From positions 52,177,753 to 52,194,085 of the forward strand of contig CM060325.1 of NCBI GenBank assembly GCA_030674155.1: 16,333 nucleotides of DNA, in the 5' to 3' direction. Positions 10,185 through 16,333 of this stretch are shown piece by piece. A program made the position numbers and the translations under genes. Position 1 is the stretch's first letter; every line of letters starts with the position of its first letter. The DNA comes from Stramonita haemastoma. Lineage: Eukaryota > Mollusca > Gastropoda > Neogastropoda > Muricidae. Below the pieces are notes generated by a model. It was not told the DNA's origin and ran no database searches. It saw only the letters and a list, made by a program, of their open reading frames with translations.

Positions 10185-10490
10185 TTGCACACACTGCTTT
10201 CTGTTTACTCAAGCTTTTTATTCATTTTCATGGCTGTATGTTAGAGACCTGGATTCTAATTTTATTTGCAAAAACTGCTTTATGTTTGCTCAAGCTTTTT
10301 ATCCATTTTAGGACAACTGTATTTTAGAGGCATGTATTTTAATAATTGCACACACTGCTTTATGTTTACTCTAGCTATTCATTTTGAATGCTGTATTTTG
10401 TATTTTATTTTGCACACACTGGTTTGTGTTCACTCGAGCTTTTTTTATTCATTTTGGACGGCTGTAGTTTAGAGGCCTGCATTCGTTTGT
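10185..10490 (+). repeat. ~80-bp tandem repeat, four diverged copies
   Basis: Each unit starts TTGCACACACTGCTTT or a variant, then gives a TTTACTCAAGCTTTTTATTCAT-like segment, then GGCTGTATTTTAGAGGCCTG. Starts are at 10185, 10266, 10346 and 10410 (the third unit is about 15 bp shorter), with a partial fifth near 10487. Echoes of GCCTGCATTCAGATGGCTGTATTT continue to about 10660. The units are AT-rich and contain stops in every frame. Confidence 0.85.
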
Positions 10491-10667
10491 AGCACATTTC
10501 ATTTTTATACTCGATTTAAAAAAATATATTTATTTCACGTATGTGTTTCGGATGTTTTTATTTTAAAAGCCTGCATTCAGATGGCTGTATTTCAGAAGCC
10601 TGTATTCAGTATCTGTATAATGAATATCTGTATCAGATGTCTCATTTTTGAAGCCTGATATTTTTCT

Positions 10668-10756
10668 TTATTCTTTCATTTCATGGATAACTAACTGGCA
10701 ATGGTGTGCTTTTTACATCCAGTCCCTGTGTACATTTTGTCCTCTGTTCCCAGGGA
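10668..10756 (-). mobile_element. SINE 3' fragment, copy G
   Basis: Short minus-strand copy of the family 3' end: GGGACTGGATGTAAAAAG, a decayed stem-loop and TTATCCATGAAATGAAAG. It ends at TCTGTTCCCAG, where other copies continue with CCGGCAC. Confidence 0.75.
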
Positions 10757-10917
10757 ACAGCCCAAAGAAATCTGCCGTGACTGCAGGTGGTGGGCAATAA
10801 TATAACTACTGATTGTTTAAAAATCCCACACACATACACTGCCCACCGCTCTTCAAGCAGCACAGTACAGAGCACCTAGGGTGAATTAACTGAAGAGAGT
10901 TCAGACAGTGTATGATC
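10757..10917. other. Unique spacer
   Basis: Non-repetitive, no gene evidence. The small minus-strand frame here (to 10681) crosses into SINE G and is not supported. Confidence 0.5.
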
Positions 10918-11310
10918 TTTAATTTTATTTACACGACTTTATGTCACAGCAGATTTCTCTGCGCGAAATTCGGGCTGCTCTCCCGGGGAGAGCACGTCAC
11001 CACAAGTGCAGCGCCTACCCTTTTTTTTTTCTCAGGGATGGTGCCTTAACACACCTGCATGCATGCCGTTTCTTTTAAAATAATTTTGTCAACTGTTCCT
11101 ACCGGCACATGATGGCCTGCTCTTCCGACAGGCGGAATGGGTTTTAACGTGTGAGCATGATGTTCTGCGTGTGACACACACGGGGCCTCGTAGTCTCGTT
11201 ATAGTCTCATCCGAATGACTTTGACATTCATTTCGATTTTTTCGTCAAACTGGGAAGAAAGGTCAGGCTGGGTACGGAACCCAGAAACTCACGTTTACTT
11301 GTTGGCAGGT
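10918..11310 (-). mobile_element. SINE of a related subfamily, copy H
   Basis: Shares the family middle: the AGAGCAGGCCATCATGTGCCGG block, the core with GGATGAGACTATAACGAG, and CACGGGGCC. It differs at both ends. Its head (about 11245-11310) has a B-box-like GGGTTCCGTACCC. Its 3' third (10918-11040) is unrelated to that of J and carries a strong hairpin (10977-10993) and a TTTATTTACACGACTTTATG segment. This looks like a distinct subfamily or a mosaic element that shares only the core. Confidence 0.75.
10977..10993. other. Perfect 7-bp hairpin in SINE H
   Basis: GCTCTCC-CGG-GGAGAGC: a perfect stem of seven pairs, five of them G-C, around a three-base loop. It sits inside the 3' part of element H. 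It is not followed by a T-run, and this is eukaryotic DNA, so a bacterial-type terminator is not implied. It probably reflects RNA structure of the retroelement. Confidence 0.8.
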
Positions 11311-11392
11311 GAACGTCTTAAGACCATCCTTCCTTCAGGTTACAGCCACCTCTTGAGAGAGACGGATGCCACTTCCTGGGGCTTTACCTCTG

Positions 11393-11550
11393 AATTAACT
11401 TCAGTGCTGACTCCAATCCCCAAAAACCTTTCGGATGAGACTATACACCAAAATCATGTGTACAAACACATGCAGAACATTTTGCGCCATAAAAACCTGT
11501 TCCATCTTTTGGAAGAGTAGGCCATTGTGTGCAAGTATGAACCCCTCTTT
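11393..11550 (+). mobile_element. SINE fragment, copy I, inverted relative to H
   Basis: Plus-strand copy lacking head and 3' end. It starts at TTAACTTCAGTGCTGACTCC, then has the core CGGATGAGACTATACACCAA, CAGAACATTTTGCGCC and GGAAGAGTAGGCCATTGTGTGC, ending near 11550. With H it forms a head-facing inverted pair about 80 bases apart. Confidence 0.85.
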
Positions 11551-11960
11551 TCCAATTCTCCACTTTTGAAATACAGACATCTGGATACAGGCAGCTGAAG
11601 AACAGCAGTAGAATGCGGGGTGGTTGTGATGGATTGGTAACCATTTTTTCATTCCGATGTGGAAAATCTACATGTAGGACTTCCCTGATTCTTACTCTCT
11701 CTCTGTCTCCCTCACAAACACACACACACAAACAAAATCACACACACAACACAATACACACAACACACACATTCACACACACACACATTCATTCAAGAAC
11801 ACAAACGCAAGTCAACACAATAACACATGTCAAACGTGTGTGCATGAACCCCTCTGTACAGAAACTGGAAAAAAAAACAAAGTTGTCTGCTACATCCAAT
11901 GGTGAGAAGGGAGGGGAGGGGGGGGGGGGTGTGGTTGTGGTTATGATGAAGAGCTTTTAT
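11551..11960. other. Unique sequence plus impure (CA)n and a 12-G run
   Basis: 11551-11695 is unique. 11696-11710 is CT-rich, 11714-11790 is an impure CA-rich tract, and 11918-11929 is twelve G. No frame is supported: the longest plus-strand frame (11613-12050) crosses the CA tract and the poly-G run. Confidence 0.6.
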
Positions 11961-12185
11961 TTCAGCAGGAGGGGAGGAGGGTATAGACACCTGCACTGTG
12001 CGCAAACGACACTCACTCACTGCTCGTTCCCTGCAGGGGGTGAGGTATGACAACATGCATGTGCGCAAAGACATACTCACTGCTTGTTCATTTCAGCAGG
12101 AGGGGGAGGGTATAGACAACACTGCACTGTGCCGCAAACGACACTACACTCCACTGCATCAGTTCATTTCACTGGGGTGATCGGG
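11961..12185 (+). repeat. ~65-bp minisatellite, three and a half units
   Basis: Units start at TTCAGCAGGAGGGG (11961), TTCCCTGCAGGGGG (12027), TTCAGCAGGAGGGG (12092) and TTCACTGGGG (12168). Each is followed by TATAGACA-ACACTGCACTGTGCGCAAACGACACTCACT-like sequence. The first and third units are closest to each other, suggesting a higher-order repeat of two. The frames over it are repeat artefacts. Confidence 0.85.
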
Positions 12186-12374
12186 GCACAATGTGAACAT
12201 CCGTTCATGTGGTGGCTGCCAATGCCTAGGTCTCTTTCAACATGGACACCACCTGCACACAAAATCATAGACAGCATGTCAATCACTGAACCAATATAAC
12301 ACTGAACAATCACAACACTGCTGTCACACTGACCTATAACCCTCTTCTCTCTCTCTTCATCCTGCTGGAAACGT
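12186..12374. other. Unique spacer
   Basis: Non-repetitive sequence with a short CTCT tract near 12345. Nothing further is seen. Confidence 0.5.
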
Positions 12375-12424
12375 TGTGTGTGTGGTGTATATATGTATAT
12401 TATATATATTATATATATTATATT
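12375..12424 (+). repeat. Short TG / (TA)n tract
   Basis: GTGTGTGTGG followed by irregular TATATATTATA units. Confidence 0.9.
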
Positions 12425-12487
12425 ATTGTATGCACTCTTACTAAATGCTACATACTCCTCCCTCTTCTCTCTCTCTCTTTCTAAAAG

Positions 12488-12551
12488 ATCTTACTTTGAA
12501 GAAATAATCAAAGTGCACAATAGAGTTATAAATTACATTCCAGAGTCACTT
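12488..12551 (+). CDS. Candidate internal exon 1, unknown protein
   Basis: A 64-base open segment preceded by a strong polypyrimidine tract (about 12450-12482, nearly all C/T) and AAAAG. It begins with the last base of a codon and reads SYFEEIIKVHNRVINYIPES plus Leu, ending at CTT|GTATTT, a weak donor but the best available before the in-frame stop at 12582-12584. The peptide is balanced in composition and looks protein-like, unlike the repeat frames elsewhere. I do not recognise a family. It would join candidate exon 2 in phase 0. The alternative is a chance open stretch in AT-rich DNA. Confidence 0.4.
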
Positions 12552-13061
12552 GTATTTATCACTGTTCACTTATGCATGTTCTAACTTATCACTGTCTGGT
12601 GATATTCACATTATAGTGGAGTAAGACAATGTTCTAAGTTGATGTGTACAAATCAGTTTGAAAGGAGAGTAGGAGGGATATTTATTCATGGAATTTGTAT
12701 GATTATGTTCTTGGTTTGATAAACTACTCTAGTTTATTGTTTTCAATACTATGCTATGGATTGAGCATATTTTAACTTTGTTATTGGCAATAACTGGAAT
12801 ATTTAACAGCAAAAACAGTTCCAGACAGGAAGTTAAAATTTGTATGTAATTTTGCGTTTATTATTGTTCTAACATGATGCTATCTTGATTTTTACATCAG
12901 GTATACACATTACACTATTTGAAAATGTGCTAGATCATGTTCAATTCATTAAAGGTTTGTTTGTTGTTGTTTTTTTAGATGATTGTATGCATCCTATGTT
13001 GTTTTGTTGGTGTTTTTTTTTTCTCCTTTGCTTGTTTGGGGTTTTGTTTCTCTTATTCAAG
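12552..13061 (+). other. Putative intron or AT-rich spacer
   Basis: AT-rich, without repeats. The last 100 bases before 13062 become strongly T-rich, as expected ahead of an acceptor site. Confidence 0.4.
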
Positions 13062-13147
13062 TTATTGGTGGCAGTATCTGATGATTACAGAGATTTCTGT
13101 GAGGGTGTGATAGCAGATATTATTTCTTCCGATAATCCAAACTGGAG
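13062..13147 (+). CDS. Candidate internal exon 2, unknown protein
   Basis: An 86-base segment behind a long T-rich tract ending TTATTCAAG. In phase 0 it reads LLVAVSDD, then YRDFCEGVIADIISSDNPNW, ending with two bases of a codon at GGAG|GTGCAC, a reasonable donor. An alternative acceptor exists at 13073-13074 (GGCAG), but it would not keep phase with exon 1. The sequence is acidic and conserved-looking, but I cannot name a family. The same frame continues open into T-rich sequence past the donor, and that part reads as intron. Confidence 0.45.
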
Positions 13148-13354
13148 GTGCACTCTCTTGTTGTTGTTTTTATTAAACATCCAGAATTGTACTGGATTTG
13201 GGGAAGATCGGTGGTTAATTTGTTTTTCAGGTGTATTTTATGTAGTGCTTTCGTTCAAAAATTGTAGGTGAATTTCTTTGTGAATTGTTCATTATTTTTC
13301 TTTGGTTTTCATTCACAGTTGTGGTAAAGAAAGAAAGGGTTTGTGTAATATTCC

Positions 13355-13356
<2 letters not shown>

Positions 13357-13395
<39 letters not shown>

Positions 13396-13419
13396 TTATA
13401 TATATATTTTTTTTTTTTT
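13357..13419 (+). repeat. (TA)n microsatellite and T13 run
   Basis: TA repeat with two short interruptions, passing into a T homopolymer. Confidence 0.95.
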
Positions 13420-13584
13420 GTTGGGCTTCTTGACCACAATTTGAAAAATATTACATTGGGACGTTACATCATAATGTTACTCATTAGTACACTATGCCTT
13501 CATTAATGTACCCAGTTACATTAATTGGTGGTTTGCATAACTTTTAATTGTTGGTTTGTTGCTGATTAGATAGGGTTTTTAATT

Positions 13585-13638
13585 TTATTATTATTATCAA
13601 TATTATTATTATCATTATTATTATTATTATTATTATTA
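13585..13638 (+). repeat. (ATT)n microsatellite
   Basis: ATT repeat with ATC and CAAT interruptions. Confidence 0.95.
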
Positions 13639-14262
13639 GGCTCTTTGCCACTTTGTGACTTTATAGGTTTAATCAATAATGATATTATTTTGAAAAAATC
13701 CTTTGTGTTGGTGTTTAGAAAACTTCATCTATTTTTTTTATAATAACATTACCTAAAAATGCCACCCCATAAAATGTTTTTCGCCAGTATTTCTTAGTCA
13801 AAACTGAATTTTTTATATTATCATTGCCACTGAATTAAGGGTGTTGTCTTTTAAAAAAATAACGTTTAAAAGAAAACTATCTAACAGAATGATTTCAATT
13901 TTTACCAAAAATCTATGTAAACTGAGAATTAATTTTTGTTTTTTTGGTTTTGTTTGCATAATGATCTACTGTATTTGTTTGGAATTTATAAACCTTATTA
14001 TTTACCTGAAAAACACACCTGCATTAGTTAAAAGGTGATAGACAGAGATTTCTGCACCCATATTAGTATATTTACAATTCAGGTCCACAATACAGTGAGG
14101 TATTACTTCCCTTGGTCTGTCCAAAACCTGGTATCTTGGGAACAAAAGCCATTTTTTCCACACCTCTCCTTTTTCCTGTACTTAATCTTCTTTCTTTCTT
14201 TTTATTTTCTACTGTTTTAATTCTGATGATCATAGTATCATGGCCTTTCCTTCACACTATAG

Positions 14263-14330
14263 GGATGCCAGATGCTCTGTCATTAGCATTGGAATACATC
14301 AACTCTCTGCTAGATACTTTCATTTTGGGG
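14263..14330 (+). CDS. Candidate internal exon 3, frame uncertain
   Basis: A 68-base segment after TTTCCTTCACACTATAG and before GGGG|GTTAAT. Two frames are open. Starting with one codon base gives DARCSVISIGIHQLSARYFH, which fits the phase of both candidate exon 2 and candidate exon 4. Starting with two bases gives MPDALSLALEYINSLLDTFI, which looks more protein-like and stays open to a stop at 14385-14387, but does not fit either neighbour. Both cannot be right. No family is recognised. Confidence 0.3.
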
Positions 14331-14712
14331 GTTAATTTTGGTGGTCAGGCTGCCTGTAGTAGTTGGACAGACCAAAGTAGTGAGTGACAGCCTGAGTACT
14401 GCTGACTGACAGACAGACAGACAGACAGACAGGCCAAAATAGCCTCAGTATGCTGACACACCTGTTCCTTTCTCCTGCATTGGCTGTCAGCCTGTTTCTC
14501 CTCAGTCTCTCTCCTGGGCTTCAGGGCTGCCTCCCTCCCTCCCTCCTTCCAGTCCTGTTGCTGCACTGTCCCTGCCTCTCCTGCGTCTTCACATGGGCTG
14601 CACCACACCTGGCAACACACACACAGCACACTTCTTGAGAAACAGCTCAATTTTCTACAAATACATACACACATACACTGTCTAAAATAATGTAGACGCC
14701 AACTTCCATTTG
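14331..14712. other. GC-richer island with short repeats, no gene assigned
   Basis: Contains (CAGA)n at 14405-14432 and a CTCC run at 14530-14547. 14434-14640 has clearly higher GC than the surrounding sequence and is open on the plus strand for 62 codons and on the minus strand for 109. The minus-strand frame includes a Glu/Arg/Lys-rich stretch near 14450-14560. Neither frame has both splice signals in a defensible place, so this could be an unresolved exon or old repeat. Confidence 0.4.
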
Positions 14713-14757
14713 GAGAGAGAGAGGGAGAGAGAGAGAGAGGGAGAGAGAGGAGAGAGA
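14713..14757 (+). repeat. (GA)n microsatellite at SINE J tail
   Basis: GA repeat with GGGA interruptions, directly followed by the AT-rich tail of SINE J. Confidence 0.95.
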
Positions 14758-15118
14758 TTTATTTATTAATTAATTAATTAATTTATTTATTTATACTTTT
14801 ATATCGAGGATAACAGAGTAAGCAATCGTGTGCTTTTTTTCATCCGTTCCCCGTGTGTATGCAGTTTTGTAAATATTGTCATTGTTTCCCACCGGCACAC
14901 ATGGCCTACTCTTACGAAAAGCGGAAGAGGATTTAATGTGTGCGCAAGATGTTATGCGTGCACGGGGCCTCGGTTTAAAGTCTCATCCAAAGGACTTTTG
15001 GGGAAAGTGGAGTCAGCACTGAAGTTAACTCCAGGAGAAAAATCTCCTCGACCGGAATCGAACCCGGGTCTTCAAATTGCCAGCGCAATGTTCTGACCAC
15101 TAGGCTATCCATCCCCCC
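14758..15118 (-). mobile_element. tRNA-derived SINE, copy J, the full-length reference copy
   Basis: Minus-strand order: head GGGGGGATGGATAGCC-TAGTGGTCA (A-box-like AGCCTAGTGGTCA, about 15094-15106), B-box-like GGGTTCGATTCC (15054-15065), GGAGTTAACTTCAGTGCTGA, the core GGATGAGACTTTAAACCGAG, CATCTTGCGCACACATTAAA, GTAAGAGTAGGCCATGTGTG, CGGGGAACGGATG, a near-perfect stem-loop and ATCCTCGATATAAAAG, then a tail of ATAAATA/TTAA units. Both pol III boxes are close to consensus, so this is the youngest-looking and most complete copy in the window. The parent tRNA cannot be settled because the anticodon arm is degenerate. No target-site duplication is obvious, since both flanks are simple repeat. Confidence 0.93.
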
Positions 15119-15140
15119 CGATATATATATATATAAGTTA

Positions 15141-15203
<63 letters not shown>
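15119..15203 (+). repeat. (TA)n and (GA)n linking SINEs J and K
   Basis: A short TA tract (15121-15135), about ten bases, then 57 bases of pure GA, which runs into the AT-rich tail of SINE K. Confidence 0.95.
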
Positions 15204-15206
<3 letters not shown>

Positions 15207-15495
15207 TTATCATAATTTTATTTATTTTATTTTATTCTCTTTATTTCGAGGACATTGGATCAAGCACTCATGCACTTCTTTACATCCAGTCCCCGTGTGT
15301 GTAATATTGTAAATTTTGTCATCCGTTCCCACCGGCACACAATGGTATACTCTTTTGAAAACAGAATGGGTTTTAACCTGTGCGCAAGATTTACTATGTG
15401 TGTTCGCACACAAGACCTTGGTTTATAGTCTCATCCAAAAGACTTTTGAGGGAAGTAGAGTCGGTACTGATGTTAACTCTAGAAGAAAACTCCTC
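15204..15495 (-). mobile_element. tRNA-derived SINE, copy K, head replaced by (GT)n
   Basis: Aligns with J from the tail through the core to GGAGTTTTCTTCTAGAGTTA (minus strand). It stops at plus-strand AACTCCTC, exactly where J enters its tRNA-like head with CTCCTCGACCGG. A GT tract begins at that point. The copy therefore lacks the B and A boxes. The stem-loop near the 3' end is disrupted. Confidence 0.9.
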
Positions 15496-15711
15496 TGTGT
15501 GTGCGTGCGTGCATGCGTGCGTGTGAGAGTGAGTGTGTGACTGTGGTGTGTGTGTGTGTGTGGGGGTGTGTGTGCGTGTGCGTGCGTGAGTGAGTGAGTG
15601 AGTGTGTGATGTGTGTGATGTGTGTGTGTGTGTGATGTGTTGTGTGTGTATGTGTATGTTGTGTGTGTGTATGTGTTGTGTGTGTGTATGTGTGTGTCTG
15701 TGTGTATGAGT
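15496..15711 (+). repeat. Long impure (GT)n microsatellite
   Basis: GT repeat with GCGT, GAGT, GATG and TATG variants over about 216 bases, starting at the broken head of SINE K. Confidence 0.95.
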
Positions 15712-15951
15712 TCTGCAATGTGTTTTTTGTTGTTGGGATTTATTATAATTGTTTTTAAAAAAAAAATTGTTGAGACTATCTGATTGTCATGTTTCAAGTA
15801 ATAATGTAGATAGCAAGTTGTTTTAGTTCCTAGATGGGTGGCTTGATTCTCTCTAAAAAAAAAGCCAATGCATTGCATATTCAATGTACCATGTGGAAAT
15901 CAAACTGAGACTTGACACAATCTCTCCCTCCTTCCTTCCTGACACCTGCAG
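15712..15951. other. Unique sequence ahead of candidate exon 4
   Basis: AT-rich, with an A10 run near 15759-15768. The last 30 bases (CTCTCCCTCCTTCCTTCCT...CTGCAG) form a strong acceptor-like polypyrimidine tract. Confidence 0.45.
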
Positions 15952-16097
15952 CTGACCCAGTGCTGACAGACAGAGAGAGGCAGGCGGCTGTTTCTGATGC
16001 AGGCAGCCTGGCTGTTCTGACCACCAAAGCAGCAGACAACAAGAGGAACAGACTTCACCACAAAAACTACCACCACCAAATAAACACAATTGTGGCA

Positions 16098-16136
<39 letters not shown>

Positions 16137-16202
16137 GTGAAAACTGGAGAAGGAAAAACTAAAAGTGGGAGAGAAGGAAATGAAGAAGGCAACAGACAAT
16201 GA
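15952..16202 (+). CDS. Candidate exon 4, possibly terminal, with Met run
   Basis: After CACCTGCAG, two codon bases are followed by DPVLTDRERQAAVSDAGSLA, then VLTTKAADNKRN and a His/Lys-rich part. An (ATG)n microsatellite in frame gives 13 Met, and the frame stops at 16200-16202. The first ~110 bases have higher GC and look coding. A donor at ATG|GTGAAA (exon end about 16135) would end it after the repeat instead. The starting phase fits candidate exon 3 in its DARC frame. No family is recognised. Confidence 0.4.
16098..16136 (+). repeat. (ATG)n trinucleotide repeat
   Basis: Thirteen ATG units inside candidate exon 4. It reads poly-Met in the exon's frame and poly-His on the other strand. A run of Met is unusual in real proteins, which weakens the coding call over this part. 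Confidence 0.95.
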
Positions 16203-16333
16203 AGAAGAAGAGGAGGAAGCAGAAAACAAAATATTAAAAACATACAAACAATAAGAAAGTCAGAAAAAGACATAACAGAAGGAAAAGCGGAAGAAAAGAA
16301 AGAAGAAAAGTTCAGTTCATCCTAGACAATGCC
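16203..16333. other. Purine-rich sequence to window end
   Basis: Strongly A/G-rich on the plus strand, with GAAGAAGAAG and AGGAGGAAG units. No further feature is seen. Confidence 0.5.

Larger units (their letters stand above)
13148..14262 (+). other. Putative intron with AT-rich repeats
   Basis: AT-rich, with a (TA)n-T13 tract, an (ATT)n tract and A/T runs. A segment at 13232-13268 has a good acceptor (TTTTTCAG) and donor (GTAG|GTGAAT) but no phase that fits candidate exon 2. No other exon is seen. Confidence 0.4.

Noticed and set aside
10977..10993. Rho-independent terminator
   Set aside because: Hairpin has no T-run and lies in a SINE of an animal genome.
13232..13268. Small exon-like segment with good acceptor and donor
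   Set aside because: Only one of its three phases is open, and it does not fit candidate exon 2 upstream.
14345..14674. 109-residue minus-strand frame with a Glu/Arg-rich part
   Set aside because: It crosses a (CAGA)n and a CTCC repeat, and no paired splice sites or domain support it. It is kept only as a GC-rich island of unknown nature.
14830..15096. 88-residue plus-strand frame that looks protein-like near its end (ESNPGLQIASA)
   Set aside because: It is antisense translation of the head of SINE J; the apparent motif is the reversed B-box region.
15035..15118. Possible functional tRNA gene on the minus strand
   Set aside because: A and B boxes are present, but the T-stem has mismatches, the anticodon arm is degenerate, and the sequence continues into a SINE body. 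It is a SINE head.

Overview
This window looks like non-coding genomic DNA from an animal, most likely a marine mollusc and probably a gastropod. There is no bacterial gene organisation. Roughly an eighth of the window is simple repeat, mainly (GA)n and (CA)n tracts of 50-250 bases, and there is a 100-N scaffold gap. The remainder is AT-rich intergenic or intronic sequence seeded with short retroelements. The taxonomic guess is inference from repeat style and was not checked against any database.

The dominant structure is one family of tRNA-derived SINEs. I find about ten copies or fragments: A at 1111, B at 1544, C at 1859, D at 4873, E at 6500, F1/F2 at 8949-9592, G at 10668, H at 10918, I at 11393, J at 14758 and K at 15204. 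All but D and I lie on the minus strand. The best copy (J) has four parts: a tRNA-like head with A- and B-box-like motifs, a conserved core, a 3' region carrying a small stem-loop, and an AT-rich tail. Five of the long (GA)n/(GT)n tracts touch a SINE end directly, and two pairs of SINEs (B/C and J/K) are chained head-to-tail through (GA)n tracts. A decayed LINE C-terminus lies at 709-1110 on the minus strand. It has lost its frame in a homopolymer run.

Other repeats are a 25-bp minisatellite carrying a TGACGTGA motif in most units (3354-3545), an ~80-bp tandem repeat (10185-10490), a ~65-bp tandem repeat (11961-12180), several long G or C homopolymers, and a second SINE-like head at 5246.

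The 12.4-16.3 kb part is quieter. It holds up to four plus-strand exon candidates with polypyrimidine-AG acceptors (12488-12551, 13062-13147, 14263-14330 and 15952-16202). Their reading phases can be made to fit end to end. I do not recognise the protein. No complete gene, no functional tRNA or rRNA gene and no CRISPR array is visible, and most open frames are artefacts of dinucleotide repeats.
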